Origin: Sphingomonas taxi
GTDB lineage: Bacteria > Pseudomonadota > Alphaproteobacteria > Sphingomonadales > Sphingomonadaceae
Assembly: GCF_000764535.1 (NCBI RefSeq)
Contig: NZ_CP009571.1
Coordinates: 2,661,001-2,725,000 of the forward strand
Direction: 5' to 3'
DNA length: 64,000 bases
Below the pieces are notes generated by a model. It saw only the letters and a program-made list of their open reading frames with translations, was not told where the DNA came from and ran no database searches. Positions 18,010 through 25,534 of this stretch are shown one piece after another. How positions within the stretch are numbered: position 1 is the first letter of the stretch; each line of letters opens with the position of its first letter. Both the position numbers and the translations under genes were made by a program.

Positions 18010-18210
18010 ATGCCGCTGCAGAGCCTCGTCATGTTCGCGGTCGCCGCGGTGTTCGGCCTCGGCGGCGCGTGGATGCTGTTCGAGCTGCGCCGCCCGCAGG
18101 GGCCGGCGCGCGTCTACGTCTACCGCATGGCCGGCATCATGGCCGTCTCCCTCGCCATCGTCCTCGCCTTTTCGGCGCATGCGATGTGGCAATGGAGCGG
18201 CCAGCCCTAA
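18010..18210 (+). CDS. Small two-helix membrane protein
   Basis: A 66-residue protein with two predicted transmembrane helices (about residues 5-24 and 41-58) separated by a short basic loop (ELRRPQGPARVYVYR). It is not recognised as a family. It lies 49 bp upstream of nrdB on the same strand and may be co-transcribed with it. Support is coding-like composition and a plausible start, so this is moderate. Confidence 0.55.
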   Translation: MPLQSLVMFAVAAVFGLGGAWMLFELRRPQGPARVYVYRMAGIMAVSLAIVLAFSAHAMWQWSGQP

Positions 18211-18259
18211 CCTCTTTCGCCCGATATCCTATTTACGAAGATCCCACGGAGTAGTCCCC

Positions 18260-19318
18260 ATGTCCCTCCTCGAAGCCCGCAAGCAGTACAAGCCGTTCGA
18301 ATACCCCTGGGCGTTCGAATTCTGGAAGCGTCAGCAGCAGCTCCACTGGCTCCCCGAAGAGGTGCCGCTGGGCGAGGATTGCCGCGACTGGGCGCAGAAG
18401 CTGACCGATCACGAACGCAACCTGCTCACCCAGATCTTCCGCTTCTTCACCCAGGCCGACGTCGAGGTGCAGGATTGCTACCACGAGAAATACGGCCGCG
18501 TGTTCAAGCCGACCGAGGTCAAGATGATGCTGACCGCGTTCAGCAACATGGAGACGGTGCATATCGCCGCCTACAGCCATCTGCTCGACACGATCGGCAT
18601 GCCCGAGAGCGAATATGGCGCCTTCCTCGAATATGCCGAGATGAAGGAAAAGCATGACTATATGCAGAATTTCGGCGTCGAGAACGACGAGGACATCGCC
18701 CGCACGCTCGCCATGTTCGGCGGCTTCACCGAGGGCGTGCAGCTCTTCGCCAGCTTCGCGATGCTGATGAACTTCCCGCGCTTCAACAAGATGAAGGGCA
18801 TGGGCCAGATCGTCACCTGGTCGATCCGCGACGAGAGCCTGCATTGCGAGGGCATCATCAAGATGTTCCACACCTTCTGCCACGAGCGCCAGTGCCTGAC
18901 CAAGGCGGTGAAGGACGATATCGCCGACGTCTGCCAGACGACGATCCGGCTCGAGGACAATTTCATCGACCTCGCGTTCGAGATGGGCCCGGTCAACGGC
19001 ATGACGCCCAAGGAGATCAAGAAGTACATCCGCTACATCGCGGACTGGCGGATGGGGCAGCTCGGCCTCAAGCCGATCTACATGATCGACGAACACCCGC
19101 TGCCGTGGCTGGCGCCGATGCTGAACGGCGTCGAGCACGCCAATTTCTTCGAACAGCGCGCGACCGAATATTCGAAGGCCGCGACCAAGGGCCAGTGGAA
19201 CGACGTCTGGGATTCGTTCGACAAGCGCCAGAAGGCCAAGATCGGCCGCCCGGCGAACGAGGATGCGGGCGAGGCCAGCGGGGATATGTTCTCGCAGGCT
19301 GGGGTTGCGGCGGAGTAA
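18260..19318 (+). CDS. nrdB: Ribonucleoside-diphosphate reductase subunit beta (class I)
   Basis: A 352-residue radical-generating subunit. The di-iron ligand segments are seen: FFTQADVEVQDCY, NMETVHIAAYS (Glu and His ligands), and the downstream RDESLHCEGI region. It forms the radical that is passed to NrdA. ATG 18260 gives the canonical N-terminus MSLLEARKQYKPFEYPWA. No ATP-cone is fused here either. It is separated from nrdA by the DUF559 and DUF2171 genes and their repeats. Confidence 0.93.
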   Translation: MSLLEARKQYKPFEYPWAFEFWKRQQQLHWLPEEVPLGEDCRDWAQKLTDHERNLLTQIFRFFTQADVEVQDCYHEKYGRVFKPTEVKMMLTAFSNMETVHIAAYSHLLDTIGMPESEYGAFLEYAEMKEKHDYMQNFGVENDEDIARTLAMFGGFTEGVQLFASFAMLMNFPRFNKMKGMGQIVTWSIRDESLHCEGIIKMFHTFCHERQCLTKAVKDDIADVCQTTIRLEDNFIDLAFEMGPVNGMTPKEIKKYIRYIADWRMGQLGLKPIYMIDEHPLPWLAPMLNGVEHANFFEQRATEYSKAATKGQWNDVWDSFDKRQKAKIGRPANEDAGEASGDMFSQAGVAAE

Positions 19319-19335
19319 CGGAAGGGGGAACGGCA

Positions 19336-20301
19336 ATGGTTTCGGTATTTAGACTTCCGGCAAGTTTGCAGACCGATAATGATCAGCAGGGTTGGCTAGA
19401 TCTAAGCGACCTCGACGGAGTGCGCATTGATCCGTTCGGAATGGGAGTGCTCAACGATGGCACCCCATTCCTTACGCAGCGTGGATTAGCTGCGCTCTGT
19501 GGTGTGAAAAATGCTCATATCGGCACCATCAGTAGTCAGTGGTCGGAACCTTTACCGAAACCAAGAATCAACAAAATCCGGGATATTTTGGCAAGAGATG
19601 GACATGAGCTTCCCACCGCTCACGTTCAGGTGCGCGCAAACAATAGAGTAATTTACGCTTATCGTGAGGAAATATCCCTCGCGGTGATTGAATATTATGC
19701 CTTCGATGCGGGCCAATTTTGCCAACCTGAGGCACGAGACAACTTTCGGGTTCTAGCCAAAAAAGGCTTTCGAGATGCTATATACGAGAGCGTTGGATAT
19801 ACGCCCGAACAAGGGCTTACCGAGAAGTGGCGAGCATTTCACGATAGAATTTCACTCGTATATCATAGCGCGCCAGACGGTTTCTTCAGCATATTTAAGG
19901 AAAGTGCCGAAGTTACTGTAACTCTTGGACAAAGCGGTATTTACTCAAGTGAAAATATCGTACCAGACATAAGCATAGGAAAATGTTGGGGCCAGTTCTG
20001 GAGGGATCACGATTTGGAAAAGATCTATGGCCATCGCTTAGAGTATAAGCATTATTATCCCGATTATTTTCCTCAGTCTGTCTCCAACCCTCAAACCCCT
20101 TGGTGCTACCCTGAGTCATCTCTCGGAGAGTTTAAACGATGGCTCCGTGAAGACTACATCAGGGGTGGGAAATTCCGAAACTATCTTGGTGGTCAGTTAC
20201 AGAAAAAGCAGATTGATGCACCTGCCGCGCAACAGGCATTAGCGGCATACAAACTTCCGCCCTTGTTAACTAAGGCTGCCAATCCGGCGGATCATATCTA
20301 A
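19336..20301 (+). CDS. AT-rich orphan gene, possible phage-related or defence protein
   Basis: A 321-residue soluble protein that I do not recognise with certainty. Codon use is clearly different from its neighbours: one sampled stretch (19741-19800) is about 42% GC, in a window near two-thirds GC. The N-terminal part (LNDGTPFLTQRGLAALCGV) resembles the DNA-binding starts of phage antirepressor or KilA-N-like proteins. The C-terminal part has the pattern WRAFHDRISLVY...SIFKE...PDISIGKCW...EYKHYYPDYFPQSVSNPQ. From memory this resembles uncharacterised phage-defence-type proteins (BstA-like), which I cannot confirm. It starts 17 bp after nrdB behind GGGGGAA and was probably acquired horizontally. 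Confidence 0.7.
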   Translation: MVSVFRLPASLQTDNDQQGWLDLSDLDGVRIDPFGMGVLNDGTPFLTQRGLAALCGVKNAHIGTISSQWSEPLPKPRINKIRDILARDGHELPTAHVQVRANNRVIYAYREEISLAVIEYYAFDAGQFCQPEARDNFRVLAKKGFRDAIYESVGYTPEQGLTEKWRAFHDRISLVYHSAPDGFFSIFKESAEVTVTLGQSGIYSSENIVPDISIGKCWGQFWRDHDLEKIYGHRLEYKHYYPDYFPQSVSNPQTPWCYPESSLGEFKRWLREDYIRGGKFRNYLGGQLQKKQIDAPAAQQALAAYKLPPLLTKAANPADHI

Positions 20302-20404
20302 TGGGCACTCATTCCTCGCGATCTCCCACGAACGTCAACCCCGTCCATCGCGCTTAACCCTGTTGGGCAACCCAGCGGCAACGCCCCGCCGCTATGTCAC
20401 GCTG

Positions 20405-20599
20405 ATGCTCCCCACCCCGCGCATCTTCCGCAGCCGCTGGGCGGCGCTGCTCTGGGCCGGGGGGATCGTCTGGGCGGCGGTCGATTATGCCGGCTCGGCC
20501 TCGAACAGCGCCGACGGCAATGCCGCGATCACCGACGCGTCGGGCGAGGTCACCAATGCCGCAGACCTCGCCACCGTCGCCAACCTCATCGGCGAGTGA
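20405..20599 (+). CDS. Small putative membrane protein
   Basis: A 64-residue frame with one hydrophobic segment (WAALLWAGGIVWAAVDYA) and an acidic, Ala/Asn-rich tail. It has the GC-rich third-position bias of the neighbours. No recognised family. The start is uncertain (ATG 20405 assumed). Confidence 0.45.
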   Translation: MLPTPRIFRSRWAALLWAGGIVWAAVDYAGSASNSADGNAAITDASGEVTNAADLATVANLIGE

Positions 20600-20896
20600 G
20601 TCGCGCGCGCCGCCGCGCCACAATAGGATCGCGATCCCCCGGCCTCCGTCCGTAACGCCGCCAAGCCATTGAACGCACGCCGATCCGCCCGCCGCGTCGA
20701 TCCGCGCTGTCCTACACGCATCGCCGCCGGCTAGGCTTCCGTCCTCGCCGCTCGTCAACAACGGGCGACGCGACGCTCTTTGCCATGGGTTCAGAAATCG
20801 AAACGATGGAAGGCAATCGTTTCCATTAAGGTGTCCATCTTGTCCATGTTCAGCGTCCAACCGCCTGAACGGACACGATATGCCCGTCCAACAGCC

Positions 20897-21232
20897 TCAG
20901 CGGCTGCGGCGGGTCGGCGCGTGGAAGTCGGCGGGCTTGTCGGCCACCCAGGCGACGAAGCGCGCGATCCCCGGATGCGCGGCGAGCGTCACCGGATCGG
21001 CATAGGTCCGCGCCAGCTCGGCATTGGGGATCAGCGCATGGACGGTGCGGTGACAGATCGGATGGACCGCGGCGGTGACGCGCCCGCCTTCGGATTTGGG
21101 GACGAGGTGATGCCATTCCACCTTCACGCCCAGCGCCCGCCCGCAGATCGGGCAGGGCGGCGGCGGCGCCTCGCGCGCGGCGCGTGCCTCGGCCTCCGCC
21201 AGCCCCGCCCTGCGCTTCACCCGTCCGACCAT
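20897..21232 (-). CDS. HNH endonuclease-like protein
   Basis: A 111-residue protein with a zinc-binding CPICG pair, the HNH core EWHHLVPKSEGG, and a second cysteine/histidine element HPICHRTVHAL. This is a stand-alone HNH nuclease fold of the McrA-like type. DNA cleavage is expected from the family; the role is unknown. It has no methylase partner here, so there is no sign of a restriction system. Confidence 0.82.
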   Translation of the reverse strand: MVGRVKRRAGLAEAEARAAREAPPPPCPICGRALGVKVEWHHLVPKSEGGRVTAAVHPICHRTVHALIPNAELARTYADPVTLAAHPGIARFVAWVADKPADFHAPTRRSR

Positions 21233-21280
21233 GATGCCGATATAGGCAGCGGCCGAGCGGCAACCACCGGCGCCACAACG

Positions 21281-21313
21281 AAAAAGGGCGGGCCTGCCGT
21301 AGCAGACCCGCCC
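21281..21313 (-). terminator. Rho-independent terminator
   Basis: On the minus strand GGGCGGGTCTGC, a short loop and GCAGGCCCGCCC are followed by TTTTT. It lies just after the stop codon of the outer-membrane barrel gene (21338). Confidence 0.8.
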
Positions 21314-21337
21314 CGTTCGAACCGTTCTGACGAACGA

Positions 21338-21991
21338 TTAGAAGTGTGCGACCACACCCGCCATCGGGCGGAAGCTGTGCGCGTCGTCGAAGGTCGAAAC
21401 CTCCATACGCAGGCGCAGACCCGAATTGCCGGTCAGGCCGCCGAGGCCGATGTCCTTCGGGCCGACTTCGGCGCCGATGCCATAGACGGTCGCGTGATAG
21501 TCGCGGTTCAGGTCGCCGGCGACGCCCGGAGCGAACTTGTCGAAGTTGTTCCAGCGGTAGCCGACCTTGCCGTAGAACAGGCCGCTGTCGCCGGCGCGGA
21601 AGCCGAAGCGGCCGTACGCGCCATACTGCCAGTCGATGTCACCCGACACGCCCTTGGCGACCGCACCCTCGGCGCCGACGAACACCGGGCCGAGCGGCAC
21701 GTTGAAGCCGACGATGCCTTCGACCAGCGCGCCGTCGAGGTTATAGCCCTTGGGCTGCGCGGGGATGCCGGCAACGGCCTGGCGGTCGAACTGCTCCCAG
21801 CCGCCCATCACGGCGACATACGGCTCGATGCCGAAAGCGCGCGTGCCGTCCGGAGCCTTGGGCGCGGTGTCGACCTGCGCGTCGGTGGCGACGGTGGTGT
21901 CGGTCGTGCCGGTGGTCGACATGTCCTGCGCGAAGGCGGGGACGGCGAAGGACGCTGCCGCAACGGCGGCCGCGAGGGCGAGCTTACGCAT
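21338..21991 (-). CDS. Outer-membrane beta-barrel protein (opacity/OmpA-like porin domain)
   Basis: A 217-residue protein with a strong signal peptide (MRKLALAAAVAAASFAVPAFAQ). The mature part is a run of amphipathic beta-strands (GIEPYVAVMGGWEQF, VFVGAEGAVAKG, YGRFGFRAGDSGLFYGKVGYRW) and ends in a C-terminal phenylalanine, the outer-membrane sorting signal. It resembles 8-stranded opacity-like barrels. Its ligand or role cannot be told. It is followed by a good terminator. Confidence 0.85.
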   Translation of the reverse strand: MRKLALAAAVAAASFAVPAFAQDMSTTGTTDTTVATDAQVDTAPKAPDGTRAFGIEPYVAVMGGWEQFDRQAVAGIPAQPKGYNLDGALVEGIVGFNVPLGPVFVGAEGAVAKGVSGDIDWQYGAYGRFGFRAGDSGLFYGKVGYRWNNFDKFAPGVAGDLNRDYHATVYGIGAEVGPKDIGLGGLTGNSGLRLRMEVSTFDDAHSFRPMAGVVAHF

Positions 21992-22246
21992 ATGAATGTA
22001 CCTTGTGTTGCCTCAACTCGGGCGACGACACCGCAGCGTCGTGCAACCCAGGTCCGTCCAAACTGCGATTTTGGACCTTTGTTGCACCGCGACGGCACTT
22101 TTGCCCGGAACGTCCGCCGCTGTGGCTTTCGCGCCACACTTCCTGTCACCCGGATGAACGAACCCACGGCAATCCGTGCGTCCGCGTCCGCACGAGGTCG
22201 ACGGGGGCTCGCGCCGATCATATCGCCGGTGCGAAGGCGGGCGCGA

Positions 22247-22477
22247 TCAGGGCGCGCGCGGGGCCAGCTTGCGCAGCGACGCGCTCGGCAGCGACGACGG
22301 CCGTGCCGCGGTCCGCACGGCGCGATGGCCACTGCCGGCGGCGTAATTGGCGATGTCGGATTGCGCCCGCGATGCCGCCGCCTCGACGTTGACGGTGGTG
22401 TCCGTCGATTGGCTCGCCGGGCGCGAGCAGGCGGCCAGACTCATCGCCCCCACCAGGGGCAGCAGCAGGATACGCAT
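22247..22477 (-). CDS. Small lipoprotein
   Basis: A 76-residue protein with signal MRILLLPLVGAMSLAAC; LAAC is a good lipobox. The mature part is short and polar, rich in Ser, Ala and Arg. No family is recognised. Confidence 0.65.
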   Translation of the reverse strand: MRILLLPLVGAMSLAACSRPASQSTDTTVNVEAAASRAQSDIANYAAGSGHRAVRTAARPSSLPSASLRKLAPRAP

Positions 22478-22520
22478 AACGGGTCCGATTACACAGGGGC
22501 AGCGCAAACGCCGCCCCGTC

Positions 22521-22556
22521 GGCATCGTTCCCCGGCACGAGCCGGGGAACGATGCC
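22521..22556. repeat. Perfect 16-bp-arm palindrome
   Basis: GGCATCGTTCCCCGGC, a four-base ACGA loop and its exact complement lie between the lipoprotein gene and the acidic-protein gene. No T-run follows, so it may be a REP element, or an RNA-stabilising or weak terminator hairpin. Confidence 0.7.
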
Positions 22557-22564
22557 GGCCCGGA

Positions 22565-22912
22565 TCAGGGGCGCAGCGCCACGGCGTCGGCGTCGTCCAG
22601 ATCGTCGTCCTCGTCCGACGTCGTGCCGGCATCAAAATCGTCCTGGGCGTCGTCCTCGTCGATATCCGCCTCGTCCATGTCGACGGTCGGGTCGCTCTCG
22701 CCGACCTCTTCCGAATCCATGTCGAGCTCGTCGATCGGCTCGTCTTCCTCGTCGTCGTCGCCGAGGTCGGGGTTGAGGTCGGTCAGCACCAGCCCGTCGC
22801 TGGGGCCGTTGCGCGTCGCCTCCAGGATCTCGGCGCGCTGGCTCTCGTCATAGCCCTCTTCGTCATAGCCGTCGTCGCCCGAGCCATGGCCCGTGACCTG
22901 ATGTCCACCCAT
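22565..22912 (-). CDS. Highly acidic hypothetical protein
   Basis: A 115-residue protein in which Asp and Glu make up a large fraction, with runs such as DLGDDDEEDEPIDELDMD. No transmembrane segment or cysteine is seen, so it should be soluble and probably disordered. The ribosome binding site is strong (GAGGAGG, about 5 bases before the ATG). A candidate EcfG promoter lies just upstream (22940-22965), pointing to stress-induced expression. Function unknown. Confidence 0.7.
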   Translation of the reverse strand: MGGHQVTGHGSGDDGYDEEGYDESQRAEILEATRNGPSDGLVLTDLNPDLGDDDEEDEPIDELDMDSEEVGESDPTVDMDEADIDEDDAQDDFDAGTTSDEDDDLDDADAVALRP

Positions 22913-22939
22913 CGAAACCTCCTCGTGTTACCCGGTGCG

Positions 22940-22965
22940 AACGGCGGGGAGGCGGCGGCGGTTCC
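22940..22965 (-). promoter_or_regulatory. Candidate EcfG (general stress response) promoter
   Basis: On the minus strand GGAAC at 22965-22961 is followed after exactly 17 bases by CGTT. This is a full match to the known alphaproteobacterial EcfG consensus. The ATG of the acidic protein is about 28 bp downstream. Confidence 0.5.
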
Positions 22966-22972
22966 GCGGTCG

Positions 22973-24253
22973 TCAGGCGGCGCGGAACAACCGGCCGCGT
23001 TCGGTGACCGCCACGACGCCCAGCGCGACGACGCCGCAGATCAGGAAGCCGGCGGCGAGCGGCGCGGTGCTGCCGTCGAACGCCTGGCCGATGACAACGC
23101 CGATCACCGCGCCGAAGGTGACGCTGGTGAAGCCCTGGACGCTGGAGGCGGTGCCGGCGATCCCGCCCATATTCTCCATCGCCATCGACGAGAAATTGGA
23201 GGTGGCGAGCCCGAAACAGCCCATCGTCAGCGCCTGGAGGATGACGAAGCCGACCAAGGTCTCATAGCCGGCGAGCGCGACGGCGAGGTGGATCGCGCTC
23301 AGCACGACAAGCCCGATCACCGCGCTGTGGCTGATCAGCCGCGTGCCGAGCCGCATCACCAGCCGCGCGTTGGTCAGATTGGCGCCCGCCATCAGCGCCG
23401 CGGTGACGGCGAACATCACCGCGAGCAGCTGTGGGTGCTTGAACGTATCGAACATGATCTGCTGGACGGAATTGAGATAGCCGTAGTGCGCGCCCATCAG
23501 CGAGGTCGAGGCGAGCGTATAGCCGAGCGACCAGCGATCACTCAGCGTCTGCTTCCAGCCGCCGGCGACGCGCCGCACCGACAGCGGCTGCTGCGCATCG
23601 GCGTGGAGCGTCTCGGGCATGCGTACGAAGAACCACGTCCAGATCACCAGGCTCAGCCCGGCGACGACCCAGAAGATACCGCGCCAATTGGCGAACAGCA
23701 GCACCGTCTGGCCAAAGGCGGGGGCAAGCACGGGGACGATCATGAACACCATGAAGGCGATCGACATCACCCGCGCCATCGGCCGACCGTGGTAGCAGTC
23801 CCGGACCATCGCGACGGTGGCGACGCGGGTCGCGGCGACCATCGCCCCGCCGAACACCCGCGCGGCGAGCAGCAGCACGAAGCTCGCCGACACCGCGCAG
23901 GCGATGTTGGCGATGACATAGCCGCCGATCGCCCACAGCAGCACCGTCCGCCGCCCGAAACGGTCGGCGAGCGGCCCGTGCGCGAGTTGCGCGATGCCGA
24001 AGCCGAGCACGAAGGCGGTGACGATGAACTGGCGCTGGTTCTCGGTGGCGATACCCAGCGACCGGCCGATCGCCGGCAGCGCAGGCAGCATCGAATCGAT
24101 GCCGAGCGCGGCGAGCGACATCAGCGCCGCGACGAGGGCGACGAACTCGACGAAGCCGATCGGCGCGCCCGCCGGCTCGCCGGCGACATGAGGGGCAGGA
24201 GCAGGGGCAGCGCCGTCGAGCGCCGGCGCGGAAGTGGGGATGGAACGGGTCAC
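22973..24253 (-). CDS. Bcr/CflA-family multidrug efflux transporter (MFS)
   Basis: A 426-residue major-facilitator protein with about 12 transmembrane helices and a disordered, Ala/Pro-rich N-terminus of 30 residues. The motif LADRFGRRTVLL between helices 2 and 3 is the MFS signature, and MLPALPAIGRSLG near the start is typical of the Bcr/CflA subfamily of drug:H+ antiporters. It probably exports drugs or metabolites across the inner membrane. No local regulator is seen. Confidence 0.88.
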   Translation of the reverse strand: MTRSIPTSAPALDGAAPAPAPHVAGEPAGAPIGFVEFVALVAALMSLAALGIDSMLPALPAIGRSLGIATENQRQFIVTAFVLGFGIAQLAHGPLADRFGRRTVLLWAIGGYVIANIACAVSASFVLLLAARVFGGAMVAATRVATVAMVRDCYHGRPMARVMSIAFMVFMIVPVLAPAFGQTVLLFANWRGIFWVVAGLSLVIWTWFFVRMPETLHADAQQPLSVRRVAGGWKQTLSDRWSLGYTLASTSLMGAHYGYLNSVQQIMFDTFKHPQLLAVMFAVTAALMAGANLTNARLVMRLGTRLISHSAVIGLVVLSAIHLAVALAGYETLVGFVILQALTMGCFGLATSNFSSMAMENMGGIAGTASSVQGFTSVTFGAVIGVVIGQAFDGSTAPLAAGFLICGVVALGVVAVTERGRLFRAA

Positions 24254-24356
24254 GATGCCGCCTCCCCTACCCGCAAGCGGCGGCCATCGGAACCCTGCTT
24301 GATCGCCGCGGCGCGACGCCCTACGTGTATTGCCCGATCAACACACGAGGGCTGCC

Positions 24357-24842
24357 ATGACCCGCCTGCTGCTTTGTACCGCCCTGCTCGCGATGCCGCT
24401 CGCCGCCTGCGACCGTTCGGGCGAGGGCACGTCGGTGTCGATCAACGCCGACGGCGGCAACGTCCTCGGCGCGGTCGACGCCAAATCGGGTCAGGTCAAG
24501 ATCGCCGTCCCCGGCTTCTCGGGCCAGATCAAGCTGCCCAGGATCCAGCTCGACGCCGACAATTTCGACCTCAACGGCGTCCACCTCTATCCCGGCTCGA
24601 CGATCGACAAACTCGACGTCGCCGGCAAGGACGAGGCGGGCAGCCTGCGCGTCCGCTTCACCAGCCCCGCCCCCGCCGATCAGGTCCGCGGCTGGTTCCA
24701 GGACCGGCTCGGCAAGGCCGGCTTCACGCTCAAGCAGAACGGCGCCGGCCTCACCGGCACCACCGACGACCACCAGCCCTTCCGCCTCGACCTCGCCGAC
24801 GACGCCGGCAAGGCGAAGGGCACGATCACGGTGGGCAGCTGA
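24357..24842 (+). CDS. Lipoprotein of unknown function
   Basis: A 161-residue protein with signal peptide MTRLLLCTALLAMPLAAC ending in a lipobox. The mature part is beta-rich with a repeated Asp/Gly/Val pattern (VKIAVPGFSGQIKLPRIQL) and a C-terminal domain FTSPAPADQVRGWFQDRLGKAGF that looks like a small alpha/beta fold. It is not a recognised family. ATG 24357 is chosen at the signal peptide. Confidence 0.75.
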   Translation: MTRLLLCTALLAMPLAACDRSGEGTSVSINADGGNVLGAVDAKSGQVKIAVPGFSGQIKLPRIQLDADNFDLNGVHLYPGSTIDKLDVAGKDEAGSLRVRFTSPAPADQVRGWFQDRLGKAGFTLKQNGAGLTGTTDDHQPFRLDLADDAGKAKGTITVGS

Positions 24843-24930
24843 CGCTTTATTCAATCCATCGCACGGGGATCGGGAGCGCTGAACAGGTCGAACCCTCTGT
24901 AAAAGCCACCACCACCGATAAATCAACGCA

Positions 24931-25019
24931 GTGCTCCTGCGAAAGCAGGAGCCCAGAGCCAAGCAAAACAACGCTCCATGGCGTTCGGGACTCCTGGGCT
25001 CCTGCTTTCGCAGGAGCAC
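24931..25019. repeat. 89-bp palindromic element, single copy
   Basis: Terminal inverted repeats of 26 bases (GTGCTCCTGCGAAAGCAGG, then AGCCCAG) match perfectly between the two ends; the middle reads AAGCAAAACAACGCTCCATGG. Length is exactly 89 bp, the same as the copy at 59859-59947. It is a diverged relative of the five-unit array at 10891-11598. Confidence 0.85.
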
Positions 25020-25078
25020 ATGGCGAATTTCGCAGAAGTCTCGGTGACGATCGTGTTCCAACAGCGTTCCGGTCCGGC

Positions 25079-25534
25079 CTACGCCCCCCGCGCCGCCGCC
25101 AGTACCGCCGCGGCATGGCCCGGCACCTTCACCTTGCGCCACGCCTGCGCCAACCGGCCGTCGGCACCGAACAGGAAGGTCGCCCGCTCGATCCCCATAT
25201 AGGTCTTGCCGTACATCTGCTTCTCGCCCCACACGCCGAACGCGTCGCAGGCGCTGCCGTCCTCGTCGCTCGCCAGACCGACGGTGAGATCATATTTGGC
25301 GATGAACTTGCCGTGCTTGCCGGGCGGGTCCTTGCTGATCCCGAGCACGCTCACGCCGGCCGCGGCGAAGTCTGCCGACAGTGCCGAAAAGTCTTGCGCC
25401 TCCCGCGTACACCCCGACGTATCGTCCTTGGGATAGAAATAGATCACCGCCGGCAGCGGCAGTTCGGCCAGCCGGATCGGCGAGCCGTCAGGGGCAATCA
25501 CCGTCACCGCCGGGATGGTCGCGCCGTCATCCAT
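25079..25534 (-). CDS. bcp: Thiol peroxidase (peroxiredoxin Q/BCP)
   Basis: A 151-residue peroxiredoxin that reduces peroxides with thioredoxin. The peroxidatic motif is FYPKDDTSGCTREAQDF with the catalytic Cys in SGCT; a second Cys expected near position 5 after it is absent, and another (DGSACDAFGVWG) lies later. ATG 25534 is chosen because AGGAG lies 6 bases upstream. It overlaps the end of glnE by 8 bases, so the two genes are probably co-transcribed, as often seen. Confidence 0.9.
   Translation of the reverse strand: MDDGATIPAVTVIAPDGSPIRLAELPLPAVIYFYPKDDTSGCTREAQDFSALSADFAAAGVSVLGISKDPPGKHGKFIAKYDLTVGLASDEDGSACDAFGVWGEKQMYGKTYMGIERATFLFGADGRLAQAWRKVKVPGHAAAVLAAARGA

Noticed and set aside
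22057..22077. GTCCAAA...TTTGGAC inverted repeat upstream of the OMP gene
   Set aside because: Short 7-base arms with no known operator resemblance; too weak to call a site.
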